A stretch of DNA of 64,000 nt from Platycnemis pennipes (lineage: Eukaryota > Arthropoda > Insecta > Odonata > Platycnemididae), in contig OW121852.1 in NCBI GenBank assembly GCA_933228895.1, positions 58,942,872 to 59,006,871 of the forward strand, read 5' to 3'. A program made the translations under genes and the position numbers. The notes below the pieces were generated by a model. It did no database searches, was not told the DNA's origin, and saw nothing but the letters and a program-made list of their open reading frames with translations. Shown here piece by piece: positions 47,128-57,640 of this stretch. Positions within the stretch are counted from its first letter, which is position 1. Each line of letters starts with the position of its first letter.

Positions 47128-47215
47128 AGTAGTGCGTGCTTGGTAATAACTCACCCCCCTGCCAACCACCCCCAGCCAACCACCCCTAAGCTTTCAGGGT
47201 AGCCAGTAAATATAC
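47128..47215 (+). mobile_element. Diverged LINE-A-like 3' end
   Basis: GTGCGTGCTTGGTAATAACT, CACCCCCCTGCCAACCACC and TTTCAGGGTAGCC are collinear with the LINE-A terminus, with several changes. Separate TAGATG units at 47033-47047 lie just upstream. Confidence 0.55.
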
Positions 47216-48910
47216 CATTACGAAAATATTGATAGGATCATCTACAGATGAATAGAACGAAAAGCAGAGGAGTCCTGGATGAAGATCAATATAGGATCAG
47301 GAAAAAAGGGCGCAAGAGAAGCAATATTGGCTCTTAGGCTGCTCATAGAGAAGAGAATGGAAAAGAACAAACCCACGTACATTGCGTTTATGGATTTAAA
47401 GAAAGCTTTTGACAACGTGGATTGGAATTCAGTGCTTGGAATTCTGAAAAGAATAGGAGTGTCCTGCAATGACCGAAGAATTATCCATAGTTTGTATAAA
47501 AACCAAGTAGGTGCGATTATATCTGGACCCAGCTGTGAGGAAGCAAGAATAACTAAAGGAGTGTGACAAGGCTGTGCACTGTCTCCCGTAGTTTTTAATG
47601 TTTACATCGAGAGAATCATCAATGAAAATATAGAGAAGTATTCTGGAGTGAATATATCCACGGAGGAAAAATTTGCATGCTGCGATTCGCTGATGACAGG
47701 CACGTAGCCAGATATTTGCTTCGGGGGGAATGGGGTAATGTTAGTGTAGCGTACTTGAAACAAATCAGCCTTGTCTGTTCGGTGCTGACAAGTTACAAAT
47801 CACTTCCCTTAATTTCAGTGATCGGTATTTACTTTCACAGTGACCATTCCTATGTCTTCTCACTGGTAAAGTTCACTGCTTACCTTGTTATGAAGCAGTT
47901 AATTTTACCGGCCACAGAACAGAAGTTCAACGCTTACATACATATCAGACTGAAAAGAACAATTATTAACCGCACACATGCATAAAATGAGTGATCATGT
48001 TTATAGACACTTAACACTTAAATAAAAAGCAGTATAATTCAGATTGTCATGCCCAGTTAAAATCAGAACAACAAAATTATTGGGAAAACATTTCGGAGGG
48101 GCCAAGCCCCAAAATCCCACCCCTACGTGGCTACGTGCCTGGCTTATGACAGCACTCAGAGCAGAGACGGAAAGGGATCATAATAAGATTTTAATAACCA
48201 TGGAAAGGACAATGGCCAGATATTAGCTAGAGATCAATAATGAGAAGACTAAGACTAAGATAATGGTGTGCATCAAAAGAGAAGAGACCAAAATCAACGT
48301 TAAACTAGGAAAACATGAAGAGGTGAAAGATTTCTGTTACCTGGAATGCCGAGTTACCAACGACGGACTAAGCAAGAAAGAAATAGTCAGTAGAATAGCC
48401 CAGGCAAAGGCTGCATTCTATCAAAAGAAGAACCTACCTACATCTGGAAAGATAAGCGTATAAGGAAAAATGCCATCAGAACGTACATCTGAAGCAAGTG
48501 TCTATACGGCAGTGAGGCATAGACAATGACAGCAATGGAAAAGAAAAGGGTAGAAGCATTTGAAATGTGGTGTAACAGAAGAATTATGAAGATTAAATGG
48601 AATGACCGAGTAAGTAATGAGGAAGTCCTAAGAAGAGTGGGAGAAAAGAGAAATCTTCTGAATATCTTTAGAAGAAGACGGGACAGCCTAATCGGCCATA
48701 TCTTAAGACACGATTGCCTGATGAGGACAATCGTCGAAGGAAAAGTGAACGGGAGGAACGGCAAAGGAAGGCCTCGTCTGAGATATATGAAACAGGTCGT
48801 GAAGGATGTAAAAGAGAGGAATTACGTAAATATTAAGAGATTGGCCGATGGATGAATCGAGTGGAGGGCTGCGTTAAACCAACCCTAGGATTATTGACCG
48901 ATTGTGATGA
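47216..48910 (+). pseudogene. LINE-B reverse transcriptase, split by an hAT element
   Basis: RT from SGKKGAREAILALRLLIEKR through motif A (YIAFMDLKKAFDNVDWN) to QGCALSPVVFNVYIER, reaching the catalytic box at 47684-47697, where a 445-bp element is inserted. Coding resumes at 48150 with ETERDHNKILITMERTMARY and FCYLECRVTNDGLSKKEI, then RRVGEKRNLLNIFRRRRDSL and NGRNGKGRPRLRYMKQ. Several stops (for example the stop replacing the R codon before QGC) and frameshifts show it is old. The 3' end is CCTAGGATTATTGACC then GTGATGATT. It keeps more of the 5' side than the other copies together with the one at 27480. Confidence 0.9.
47697..48141. mobile_element. hAT-type miniature element (445 bp) in the LINE-B RT
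   Basis: Terminal inverted repeats CAGGCACGTAGCCA / TGGCTACGTGCCTG. Flanking 8-bp repeats GCTGATGA (47689-47696) and GCTTATGA (48142-48149) match at 7 of 8, and the first is the native LINE-B sequence encoding A-D-D. There is no transposase; the frame 47677-47985 is not significant. An 8-bp duplication and CAG-type ends indicate hAT. The ends differ from the 15326-16103 element. Confidence 0.82.
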
Positions 48911-48924
48911 TTACCAACCCGAGC

Positions 48925-49200
48925 TCTACCCTTACCAACTAGCTCTGGTAGGTAAAGGTAGAGCTCAACAAACACTAAACTCAACGGTATGTGATATTCA
49001 CACACCAGGGTAGGAGGGCAAGTTCCTTTCCCTGCGCTAACTGCGATTTCTCAGAAAGATCTGATGTCTAGAAAAAAATAGAGCTTGGTTTTAGCTGGAC
49101 ATGTTCAAAGGCCTCTTTCGGATTGGAAGCAAGGATACCAACGGTCAGCAGCTCAATGCCAACCCTCTCTCTTTCACTGAGCTTATGAGAGCGAAAAAGA
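48925..49200 (-). repeat. SINE-4 copy
   Basis: Inverted. The body block CAACGGTATGTGATATTCAC at 48981-49000, AAGTTCCTTTCCCTGCGC at 49020-49037, GTTCAAAGGCCTCTTTCGG at 49112-49130, and an eroded tRNA-like head to 49195. Order and spacing follow 955-1262. Confidence 0.65.
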
Positions 49201-50464
49201 GAAAACCACTCATCAAAATTTTCTGACCCCTCAAAAGTCTTAATCGATGAACTTAGTTGATAGGAGAGTTATTGTGAGCAATGTGCTACTTTAGTGCGTC
49301 ATTTCCAACGAAGGTGACAACGCTACAGTATGATTTATGATATCGTCCCAAGTTGATAAGACTGTGCATTGTGCTGTCTGGCACATATTAAACAGATAAA
49401 ACGGTAAAAGCTGGAAAAAGGTGACCACAAGCGTCAGGAAGAACAGAGTAAGGCTACGTACGAGTTAGAGACTTAAGCTTGAAGAAATAGTGTGGTTAAA
49501 CAACGCAGAAAATTACGAGCAATCTACGATGATGAAAAAGTCAATGCTTACTAAGTGAAAGTCAATAGCTGAAAAATAGGTGGCCATAGAGAAAAATTTT
49601 TCATCTTATCACATGACAAGTGATGACAAGACAAGTGATACATGAAGTGAAAATACTTTCCCAAGCGTGAAAACATTTATATTGCATAAATATGGCTCTA
49701 ATTTGACAATTTGACTGACATGGGAATCAAATGAAAGAAACTTGGGTTGCAAGAAAAATCCCCAATATCCATCCGCAGCTATATTTAATTCCTCTGTGTA
49801 ACTCATGCGTAATGGTCATTAAAGGGTAAATCCGCTACGTAAAAAATATTACCAAACACCCATTATTTGTTAAATTAGTTTCAAAATCATATTTTATACT
49901 GATTCGCCCAATGCGATTTTACTAGCTTGATGCTAGTGTTACAGTCACTTGGAAAAAATTAGCGCGCAAATATATCCACGTTCATAACCAGTCCTATAAA
50001 CATACCTTATTGCACTATCACTGTGTTTTTCACCTCGCAATAAGATGGCAGAAAACAATGGCTATCTGATGTCATGCAAATTCCTCTACGAAGAAAAGTA
50101 GAAGCGAATTATGAAATGACATAAATGTCTATTGCAAGAAAACGAGGAACGATGAACGTGCGAAACATTCGGTGATAACGCATTGCGCTGCCTTATACAC
50201 ATTTTTCTACGCAAATTTCTAGTGTCCAGCTGCACGATAAAATGGCCAAAGCTTATTAAAATATTACCAAGTAAAATAATTTACTAAGATAAAAATATTG
50301 CTACACATGCTATTTCACTAACCTATATTTGTGCTTTACTTGTTTCAGTTGATTGAATCAGCATTCATTTCATAATACTACAATAGATAATCAACATGCG
50401 AAGTTTCGGAGTACGTGCTAAAAAAAACACTTTTTTACTTTTGGCCAGACATTTTGATTTCAGC
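49201..50464. other. No recognisable gene
   Basis: AT-rich spacer with no coding signal. Confidence 0.4.
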
Positions 50465-50660
50465 GCACTGTGCTCGGTCTAACAGAACAAAGGTCGTAGG
50501 TTCGAATCTCGCCTTTGGTATATATATCGTGATCATTTTAAAATTGGGCCAATGTTAAGTTGGAGTATTTCGTAGGAGATAAGCATTAAGGCCAATGGTG
50601 ACTGCCCCTGAAACGGTTTTTCTTCTCGCAGCTAGGCAAATAAAGTTATCGACATGAATC
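50465..50660 (+). repeat. tRNA-derived SINE (SINE-6)
   Basis: Head with GTGCTCGGTCTAACAGAAC and a B box AGGTTCGAATCTCGCC at 50498-50513, then a ~150-bp body and GCAAATAAAGTTATC at the end. Single copy in the window. Confidence 0.55.
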
Positions 50661-50889
50661 TTTCACCATCAACTTTTTTTGGCCAATGAAATTCTTTTTT
50701 GCTTTTTACATTTTGCAAAAAATTAAAAAACATGATAAAAAATTACCAAAATGGCAGAATGTGTTGTTATTTATAAAAATCGAAAAACTACGAAGTTTTC
50801 GAGTTTCTTCACTAATCAATTCCAATTTTCTAAATAATATTACGAGAAGGTAATAACTAGTAATTAGAATAATTAGAAGTCGCTAAAAA
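50661..50889. other. AT-rich spacer
   Basis: Nothing recognised. Confidence 0.4.
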
Positions 50890-51268
50890 CGCGCTGCTAG
50901 GAGCGTCACTTGCGGCGAAATCATGGAACCATTACGAAGCACCCGAGGAGCGATGAGGGAGGGGAGGGAGAGATGCCGCTGGAGGGATGAGGGCCATGCT
51001 GCTGGAGGCGTTTAAGGGGAGGGACGAACGAAAGACAAATCTTGCAACCTTGTGTTTTTGCTGAGAAGAGGACAGCGCGCAGGATGTCGCAAGTTTATGC
51101 GTCCCTCTTCGTTGCTCTCAGTCCGTCTCGACTTTTCGTATCGAGAGCTATTTCCAATTGCCTAATATTTGCGTAAATCTTTCAAGAAATTTTTCTACAT
51201 TCAGTGAGTCAAGAAATAATTTACAATTAATTTCTTCGATTTAAATTATCTCTGAAAAAAAGACTATC
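50890..51268 (+). promoter_or_regulatory. CpG-rich promoter-like region
   Basis: G+C- and CpG-rich against an AT-rich background, with a sequence matching the arthropod initiator core, TCAGTC, at 51118-51123. It ends at the ATG of a short good-quality frame (51270). It could be the promoter of the Mutator/YqaJ gene that follows, but no TATA or downstream element is certain. Confidence 0.3.
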
Positions 51269-51435
51269 ATGGAAACTGCCAGAAAAGGCCATCCTCGAAG
51301 TAAGAAAGACGTGGTCTATTCTCATCTGCAAAACGAAAGAAAAGGTCTGCCGGGAGTCTCAGGAAATGGCAAGCGAAGTAATTATTTGGTTGAGGACGAC
51401 TACAATGAACCAATTCTTCAGATTTTGTACGTTTT
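51269..51435 (+). CDS. Putative first exon before the Mutator/YqaJ gene
   Basis: The ATG at 51270 opens a frame of good coding texture: METARKGHPRSKKDVVYSHL, then QNERKGLPGVSGNGKRSN and YLVEDDYNEPILQIL. After that a GTACGT splice-donor-like sequence (51436-51441) is followed by T-rich, non-coding-looking codons. It lies just after a CpG-rich stretch and about 750 bp upstream of the recognisable Mutator part on the same strand. I do not recognise the peptide itself. Linking it to the downstream gene is inference. Confidence 0.3.
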
Positions 51436-51441
51436 TTTGTT

Positions 51442-52167
51442 TTCATCAAACCGATTCTCAGAAAAATACGTGTTTCTGCTAATGACCTAGCCTCACCGGA
51501 ACAGATTAAACATTTAAGATTTAAGTATAATTGTTGTCCATGGCTGATTTGACTGTTTCACCACAGTATGTTTAGACAGTGGTTTCATCAGTTTCATCTT
51601 AATATACATGAGGAATGCGAAAATGTATCCGTCACTTTTCTAAAAGTCATTTAATTGTTAGCGATATTATTTTACATTGCAAGAGACGCAATGTTTGTTC
51701 CTATTAAATCCGATGAGTAAACCGTGGTACTTTCTGAGAGAGTTATCTTCAGCCTGGAATCGCCACGTCCTATATTCCTGCATTATTTTTGTTTTTTTTG
51801 TAATTACTAATTATATAATTAGTAAAACCCCCGGTAATCATGACGAAATGTAAATTGAATTTTAAATCTAATAACAATAAAAAAAAGTGATGGCAAACTA
51901 TTTTATGAAGCAAAATCTGCGGCAAAATATATTTAGGCCTTCTCAAAGTATAAAATAAAGTTCTTTTTAATTTTGTTTACAAGAACTGCATAGCTTTTTT
52001 CTTTTTTGTTATGAAATTTTGCCGTGTTCTAAATCTCCCTTATTTTTGGTCAAGAATATGGAAATCTCCCTTATTTTCTTCAAATATAGTTGTTGGTCAC
52101 CATAAGTGGATCATCACGTGGCATGGAAGCTGACATGTCTGTTCAGACATTTCGATAGAGCGAGGAG
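51442..52167. other. Possible intron or spacer
   Basis: T- and A-rich, no coding signal. If the 51269 exon belongs to the downstream gene, this would be intron. Confidence 0.3.
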
Positions 52168-53636
52168 ATGCAATTACTTTTCTTTCAATACCATTTCCTC
52201 GTAGGCAGTGGTGATTCGAGTGCTTTTGAAAAGGTGCGTGAATCCGTTCCATGTGGGAAACTGGTTAAGAAAAGTGATTGTTCTAGCCACGAGGTTACAT
52301 GTTATACAAAATCCATCTTCAAAATTCTGGATGAACACCCTGAATTGAAACTATTTCTAACAAAAGAAAGTAAAAGAAAAATATGGCTGCAACTCACTAG
52401 TTGAGGATCTAAAAAACGGGCCGCTTCGCGTATTCAATAGCACTCGAATTGCAAAGTATATAACTGCAATGATCAGGAGGGGAGGGAAAACATTTTCAAC
52501 GACAAGGAGATGGGTGCCCTGGAAAGAGTCAACGAATTATTAAAACCCTAGGTATGGAAATCAATTATGCTAGCCATGATTGACACTAGTAATCTGGCGG
52601 AGAATTTTGTCGTTAGTGGCTAAGTTTATGGGAGGCAAGCAAGTGAACCGCGGAAAAAGTAGTTTGTATGCTCATCGTGTGCAGGGTGCAGGGGCTTGAT
52701 TTTCAGCTGGGACCAGGGTGGAATTATTCTGCGTAGAAAATGATATGTGGAAGAAGCCCTTTCAAAAGTATACACAGACTTGGCGAGCGAAGGCCTAAAC
52801 GCTAACAGTCAACTAGGAGGTGTCTTGCAAAAAAGCCTAAGAGGAAAGTTAGGGAAATTTATGAGGCAAAAGAAACTAAGGATTATGGAGAGTTCTGTCA
52901 GAAATTGGACATGGACCAATAGGAAATGGATGTAGAAATCGAAGAGCTGATAAAGAAATTGACGGTTGAGGGGTCAATAGAAGCTCTAGAGAGAGAGACG
53001 CGGGTCCAAACCGAATGTGAGCAATTTTTGATGAAAGACAGAATAGATTGACGTAATCAAATTTGGTGTTATTTGTAGGAGAAGGGAAAATCACTTGTGA
53101 AAAGACAAAGAAAAGAAAAGTTTTATGCCCAGTCATCTGAAAATGATACAATGAGATACGGTAGCCTAAATGAATTTATGCGATTAACCCTCCAGCGGGC
53201 GCGCTGTGGCACAAAGTGCAACATTATGCCGTTTTGTTCTCACGTTATTAATATTGGAAGGTCAGTGAACCAAACGCACCAATTATTCCTTCTTTTTATC
53301 ACTATGAAGATTTTTGTTTCTAATTAAAGCGCAAGGTTTCTCGTATTTCGCAATAAAACGAATAAGTAGCTGAACGTGTCGTCTTTGTTGCACTCAGTGC
53401 AACGCGCGCCTGGCGATGAAATTCGATTATATAGTGGCACTTATTGATCAACATTGTTTCTTTCTGTACGATGTAGTGTGAGGTGAGTAGGTAGGAACAC
53501 AAAAGTTTTCACCATTCCTTCTCTGAATCAGGTTGAGCTAACAGCTAAAGGTATGGTGTGTAAAAGCAGCTGTATGTGGAGAGAAAAAGTTTAGGAAATA
53601 GACCTGTGGCATACTCTCCAACGCGAGCCCTATGAT

Positions 53637-55548
53637 GTGAGTATATTTTTAGGAATAATTTCCATTGCATATTTTGGTGCCCTTTTTATGGGTTTTCAAA
53701 TATCTAGAAAAATTCAGAAGCTAATTATCATACTGCTTAGGGCACGAAGATTCATTACCGAAGAAGACTATCTTTGGGTACTACAAGAGCTGTCAGACGA
53801 GGAACAGGAAGTCGGCATTGAGGAAAGTGATGATATGGATGAGGAGGAAAATATTTCCCTTGGTGATCACGGCAGAGACTCCGATGGAACTACGTCTAAT
53901 GGTGACATGGAAGAACCTACTACTGCGGAAGATTGTGATATTGATGGTGAGAACAATTATTTTTTTGGAAGTGTTGATAAATCTTGCAAGTGGAAAAAAA
54001 CTTCTTTTTCCGGTACTACAAAGATCAAGCACAAAAACATCATAAAATCACTCCCAGGGACAAAACTCTGTGCAAGAAATACACCTGATGAGGCTACGGC
54101 TTTCCTAAAATGTATAGATATAGAGATGATTGATGTAATTGTGATGCAAACAAACAAGTACATTCAAACTAAAATTGCTGATGTCCACTATTCAAGGGAT
54201 AGGGATTGTAAGGAAACAACAAGAACAGAATTTTTGGCTGTGCTGGGTATACTTTTTCTAATTGGCATAAAAAAAGGTCATCATGCAAATGCTTTAGAAT
54301 TGTGGAGTGCAGATGGATCAGGAATGCAAATTCTAAGGGCTGCTATGAGTTACATGCGATTTTTGTTTATTTTGCGATCAGTAAGATTTGACGATAGGGC
54401 AAGTAGGGATTTCAGAAAACAAACAGATAAATTAGCTGCAATCCGAACAATAATAGATTCTTTCATAGGAAATTGTCAAAAAACATATAATATGAGTGAA
54501 TTTGTGACAATTCACGAAATGTTGCAACCATTTAGAGGCCGTTGCAGTTTCATTCAATATATACCGAGCAAACCTGTAAAATAGGGGATAAAGTTATATG
54601 CTATGTGTGATGCCAAAACATTCTTCACCAGTAATCTCGAAGTGTACATCTACATAATCTACATAATACCCTGCAAGCCACCACAAGGGTGTGTGGCAGG
54701 GGGGGCAGTGTATTGCGGGAAGCAGATGAATGGTCCATATTTAGTGTCAAACTCACCAGTAGACGTTGTCAAGAAGCTTGTAAGATCAATAGAGGCATCT
54801 AATCGTAATCTAACCACAGATAACTGGTATACTAGTTATCCGCTTGCCAAGCACCCCCTTACAAAAAACATTACAACCATTGGCACGCTGAAAAAAAATA
54901 AAAGAGAGATTCCGCCTGAATTTTTGCCAAACAAGACGCACGCTGTAGGGTCATCTCTCTACGGGCTTCAGAAAGACATTACCCTCCTTTCATATGTTAC
55001 AAAGAAGAACAAGGCGGTGTTGTTGCTTTCAACAATGCATGATGAGGGGATTACAGATGAAGGTTCAAATAAACCGTGTATTATATTAGATTACAATGCA
55101 ACGAAAACAGGTGTCGACACAGTTGACCAAATGTGTAGTTTGTATTCTGTGTCTAGAATTACGAAAAGGTGGCCATTAGTTTTATTTTATAGATTTTTGG
55201 ACATCGCAGGGATCAATGCTCACGTATTATATAGGTCAAACAATCCTACAGATAAACATTGCAGGAGAGCATTCCTAAAAACCTTATTGTACACATTGAT
55301 GAACGCAAACTTGAAAAACAGGTCAAACATATTATCTCTACCAGCTGACATTAAAATATTCTTGTTAAGTTATCAAAATGAAGACTTGAAAGTTGAAGAG
55401 GTGAGCGAGACAGTAAGTAAGAAACGTGGAAAGTGCGTATTGTGTGGCCGGGCAAAGAACATCACCGACAATCAAATGCGGGAGGTGCAATAACTTTTCT
55501 TGCCGAAAGCACTGTGAAACAGTTACTACCTGCAAAAAGTGTACATAA
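53637..55548 (+). pseudogene. piggyBac transposase, inactivated
   Basis: This DDD transposase would excise and insert its element at TTAA. Visible in order: acidic N-terminal region (SDEEQEVGIEESDDMDEEE), RTEFLAVLGILFLIGIKKG, first catalytic block VTIHEMLQPFRGRC, second LTTDNWYTSYPLA, third TGVDTVDQMCSLYSVSR, then RRAFLKTLLYTLMNA and a Cys-rich C-terminus. Lesions: the first catalytic Asp is His (CAC at the expected GAT/GAC); an amber stop at 54585 where the family has Tyr (SKPVK, stop, GIKLYAMCD, same frame); a 66-bp in-frame LINE-A insertion at 54641-54713; a one-base shift near 55470 that stops translation at 55493 while the Cys-rich end (CNNFSCRKHC, CKKC) stays readable to 55548. The true start is uncertain: the first 28 residues of the open frame look like leader rather than protein. 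Confidence 0.93.
54648..54706 (-). mobile_element. LINE-A tail inserted in piggyBac transposase
   Basis: The complement of the LINE-A terminus (ACCCTGCAAGCCACCACAAG) with a TCTACATAATCTACATAA tail, bounded by a 7-bp duplication AGTGTAC (54641-54647) / AGTGTAT (54707-54713). Insert plus one duplication is 66 bp, so the reading frame continues. It adds 22 residues between LEVY and CGKQ. Confidence 0.92.
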
Positions 55549-56260
55549 ATGACGTGACAAAACCTTAAGAGATACAAACTGTTTAATATTTTAATTGACT
55601 TTTTGTCATTGCTTTAAAAAATGTAATAACCAATGATTGAATTCTAAAAGTGTTTGAAAAATCTGTTTTGTATGTCTTAACTATGTAAAGTTCTATTAAT
55701 AAAACAAGGAAAGGAATGTACGCTTCTTAATTCGAGTTTTTGTTATTAATATTAGCGGAAAACCAAGTGTTGCACTGAGTGCCACGCGCGCCCGCTAGTG
55801 TCAGAGAATAGGGCGCGCCTGCTGGAGGGTTAAGAAATATGAGGAGTTAACGGGTAGCAGAGTTTCCATGTGGCCTTTTTGTTGATCCCGGACACTGTTT
55901 CCTAGCAGCCTCGCCTGATGGAAAAACAAATGATGCAGCATCATTGAAGTAAAATGTCCAATATCATCGGAACATATGACATTAAAACAGGCAGCTGAGG
56001 AAATAAAGTGTTTTTGCTTGGATGAGGATCTTAAACTCAAGAAAACCAATGGTTTTAAACCATAATTATTACTACGAAATTCAGGGACAATTACATGTTT
56101 CCCGATATTCCTTTTGTAATTTTATGGTGTGGACTCCTATGGACTGCAAAATCCAAATAATCTTCCGGAATGGTGGATTCTGGAAGAATCGCATGGAGAA
56201 CAAATTTCTTTAATTGTATAATAAAGCTTTGCTTCCCGAAATAATTGACCCCCGACTTTT

Positions 56261-56429
56261 CCGATCTATGGAAATAAGAGAACCGGAAATAAAAGTTTAA
56301 ATAGTGTTAAAGTACATTTATTATTGCCATCTATAAAATGTTTAAACTTTCAATTACATGATACAACCGGCAATGTTGGCTCAAGAATAGGAAATTCATG
56401 TTAATGCACCGAATTACTCCTAAGTCATT
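56261..56429. other. AT-rich spacer
   Basis: Nothing recognised. Confidence 0.4.
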
Positions 56430-56820
56430 AGCAGCCATCAATCTGAAAATTGGTACCTATGCTGTAGCTCTACAATCTGCACTCTTCTCAACGAACCTCT
56501 TTACTCCCTCATATTTCTTACCTTAGCGTATCCATTTATTTGCTCACGATGATCTATCCTTGGCCTTCCGTGGTAATTCTATCCGTCTACTATTCCTTCA
56601 ATGATTGTCATCAGGAGGCTGTTATGCCTCATAGTATGTCCGATGAGATTATCTCCTAATGCAAATCATCTACAGAAAACGTCTTTCCCCAACTCTTCGT
56701 ACAACTTCTTTATTCGTATTTCAGTCTGTACGTTTGATCTTCATTAATCTTCTACAACACCACTCATTTCCATCGCTTCCAATGTTCTCTATTCTGCTGC
56801 TGTTACTGGCCAAGCTTTTA
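56430..56820 (-). mobile_element. LINE-B-related 3' fragment (diverged subfamily)
   Basis: Minus strand: blocks equivalent to EWCCRRLMKIKRTD (56720s-56770), VRR..GKTFSVDD, RHNSLLMTIIEG and GRPRIDHREQ. The typical terminus is altered (AGCTCTACAATCTGCACTC). It is related to LINE-B but distinct in sequence. Confidence 0.65.
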
Positions 56821-57339
56821 TGTGAAAACATCCAGGTTTTACTCCTGACAGTAATTAGTTGTGAAAGTTTTTTATTGAATTTTGCTACGAGTAGAACATA
56901 TGCCCCGCAGCCCCTTCTGAGCAGGTCAAGGGGTTTCTGCAAGTATCGAATTCAGGGCGTAATATTCCATCGGGTCCAATTATTCTGGCCGGAATATGAT
57001 CCGCGTGAGAACTTCGCTCCTATCACTCTACTCTCTACTACCCGTTTTACTATTCTGCATGTCACTCGAGTTCTGTTACAGCCGATTTGATATCAAGGAA
57101 TGCCCACCTGAAGCCTTTTTTACTCTGTTGATTAGTATTTTATTCCAATTTTGCCTAGAATAAGCTGCGCTCTTTTACAGAGGGAACAGAACACGGACTC
57201 CTTTTTGAAATCCGTCCTGAAGTAACTTAACATATGACACTTCAGTATAGAAGATAGAAGCAAGTATTTAGCACACATTAGTATGTTATAACATACCATT
57301 CAGGATCGCCACCTGAAAAGTGATTCAGACATATTTCGT
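56821..57339. other. No recognisable gene
   Basis: The 56659-57090 plus frame is mostly the shadow of the inverted LINE fragment and spacer. Confidence 0.35.
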
Positions 57340-57640
57340 GCCGTCATCTTCGTAGGACGGAGCGAAAAGAAAATTAAAGCGGATTCAGTGGACATGTTGG
57401 GGGAGGGAAGATATTTGGAAATCAGGATAAGACAAAGCATGTCACTGGGGCGAGTAGGTAATAGGTGGCGATAGTATGTTGAAGATAGCTCTTGAGGGTG
57501 GAATGCTTGGAAAAAGGAGAAGAGGGTTGTGAAGCATGTCAGATGAGGGGTGTTGGAAAGTGGTGCGGATGCAAAAAAAATACGCCGAGATGAGGGGGTT
57601 GACAGTGAATGGAGATGCTTTGTGAAATCCTACCTTTAGT
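57340..57640 (+). mobile_element. Old LINE C-terminal remnant (third family)
   Basis: Reads, with frameshifts, KLKRIQWTCWG, ALEGGMLGKRRRGL and SDEGCW. This is the pattern LRWLGHV, LEGKMLGKRRRGR..W.DEV that closes many non-LTR polyproteins. It is too decayed for clade assignment. Confidence 0.45.

Larger units (their letters stand above)
53188..55829 (+). mobile_element. piggyBac transposon, 2642 bp, both ends present
   Basis: TTAA at 53184-53187 and 55830-55833. Terminal repeats are CCCTCCAGCGGGCGCGC (left) and, complemented, CCCTCCAGCAGGCGCGC (right). A ~24-bp subterminal motif (GTTGCACTNAGTGC, ACGCGCGCC) occurs three times: inverted at 53197-53222, and direct at 53388-53410 and 55769-55792. 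These are likely transposase-binding sites. The transposase gene fills most of the interior. Ends and duplication are intact, so the element could in principle still be mobilised in trans. Confidence 0.95.
52168..56260 (+). pseudogene. Mutator-like transposase / YqaJ nuclease gene, split by piggyBac
   Basis: 5' part (52195-53183): LVGSGDSSAFEKVRES, KSDCSSH and CYTKSIFKIL fit the Mutator-like domain pattern (GDGDSS, ECANH); then AKFMGGKQVNRGKSSLYAHR; then a linker with KDYGEFCQKLDMDQ and EALERETRVQ. 3' part, after the insertion: KKYEELTGSRV, CGLFVDPGHCFLAASPDG (about 55870-55922), the catalytic-type IEVKCP (55943-55960), NHNYYYEIQGQLHVS, VWTP, GGFW and ALLPEIIDPR. These are the ordered motifs of a YqaJ-like (PDDEXK-fold) recombination nuclease, with D (SPDG) and E-x-K kept. 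Known arthropod proteins join the same two domains in this order. Multiple stops and frameshifts show it was already decaying. piggyBac sits at a TTAA inside the YqaJ part, between RYGSLNE and KKYEEL. Confidence 0.72.
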
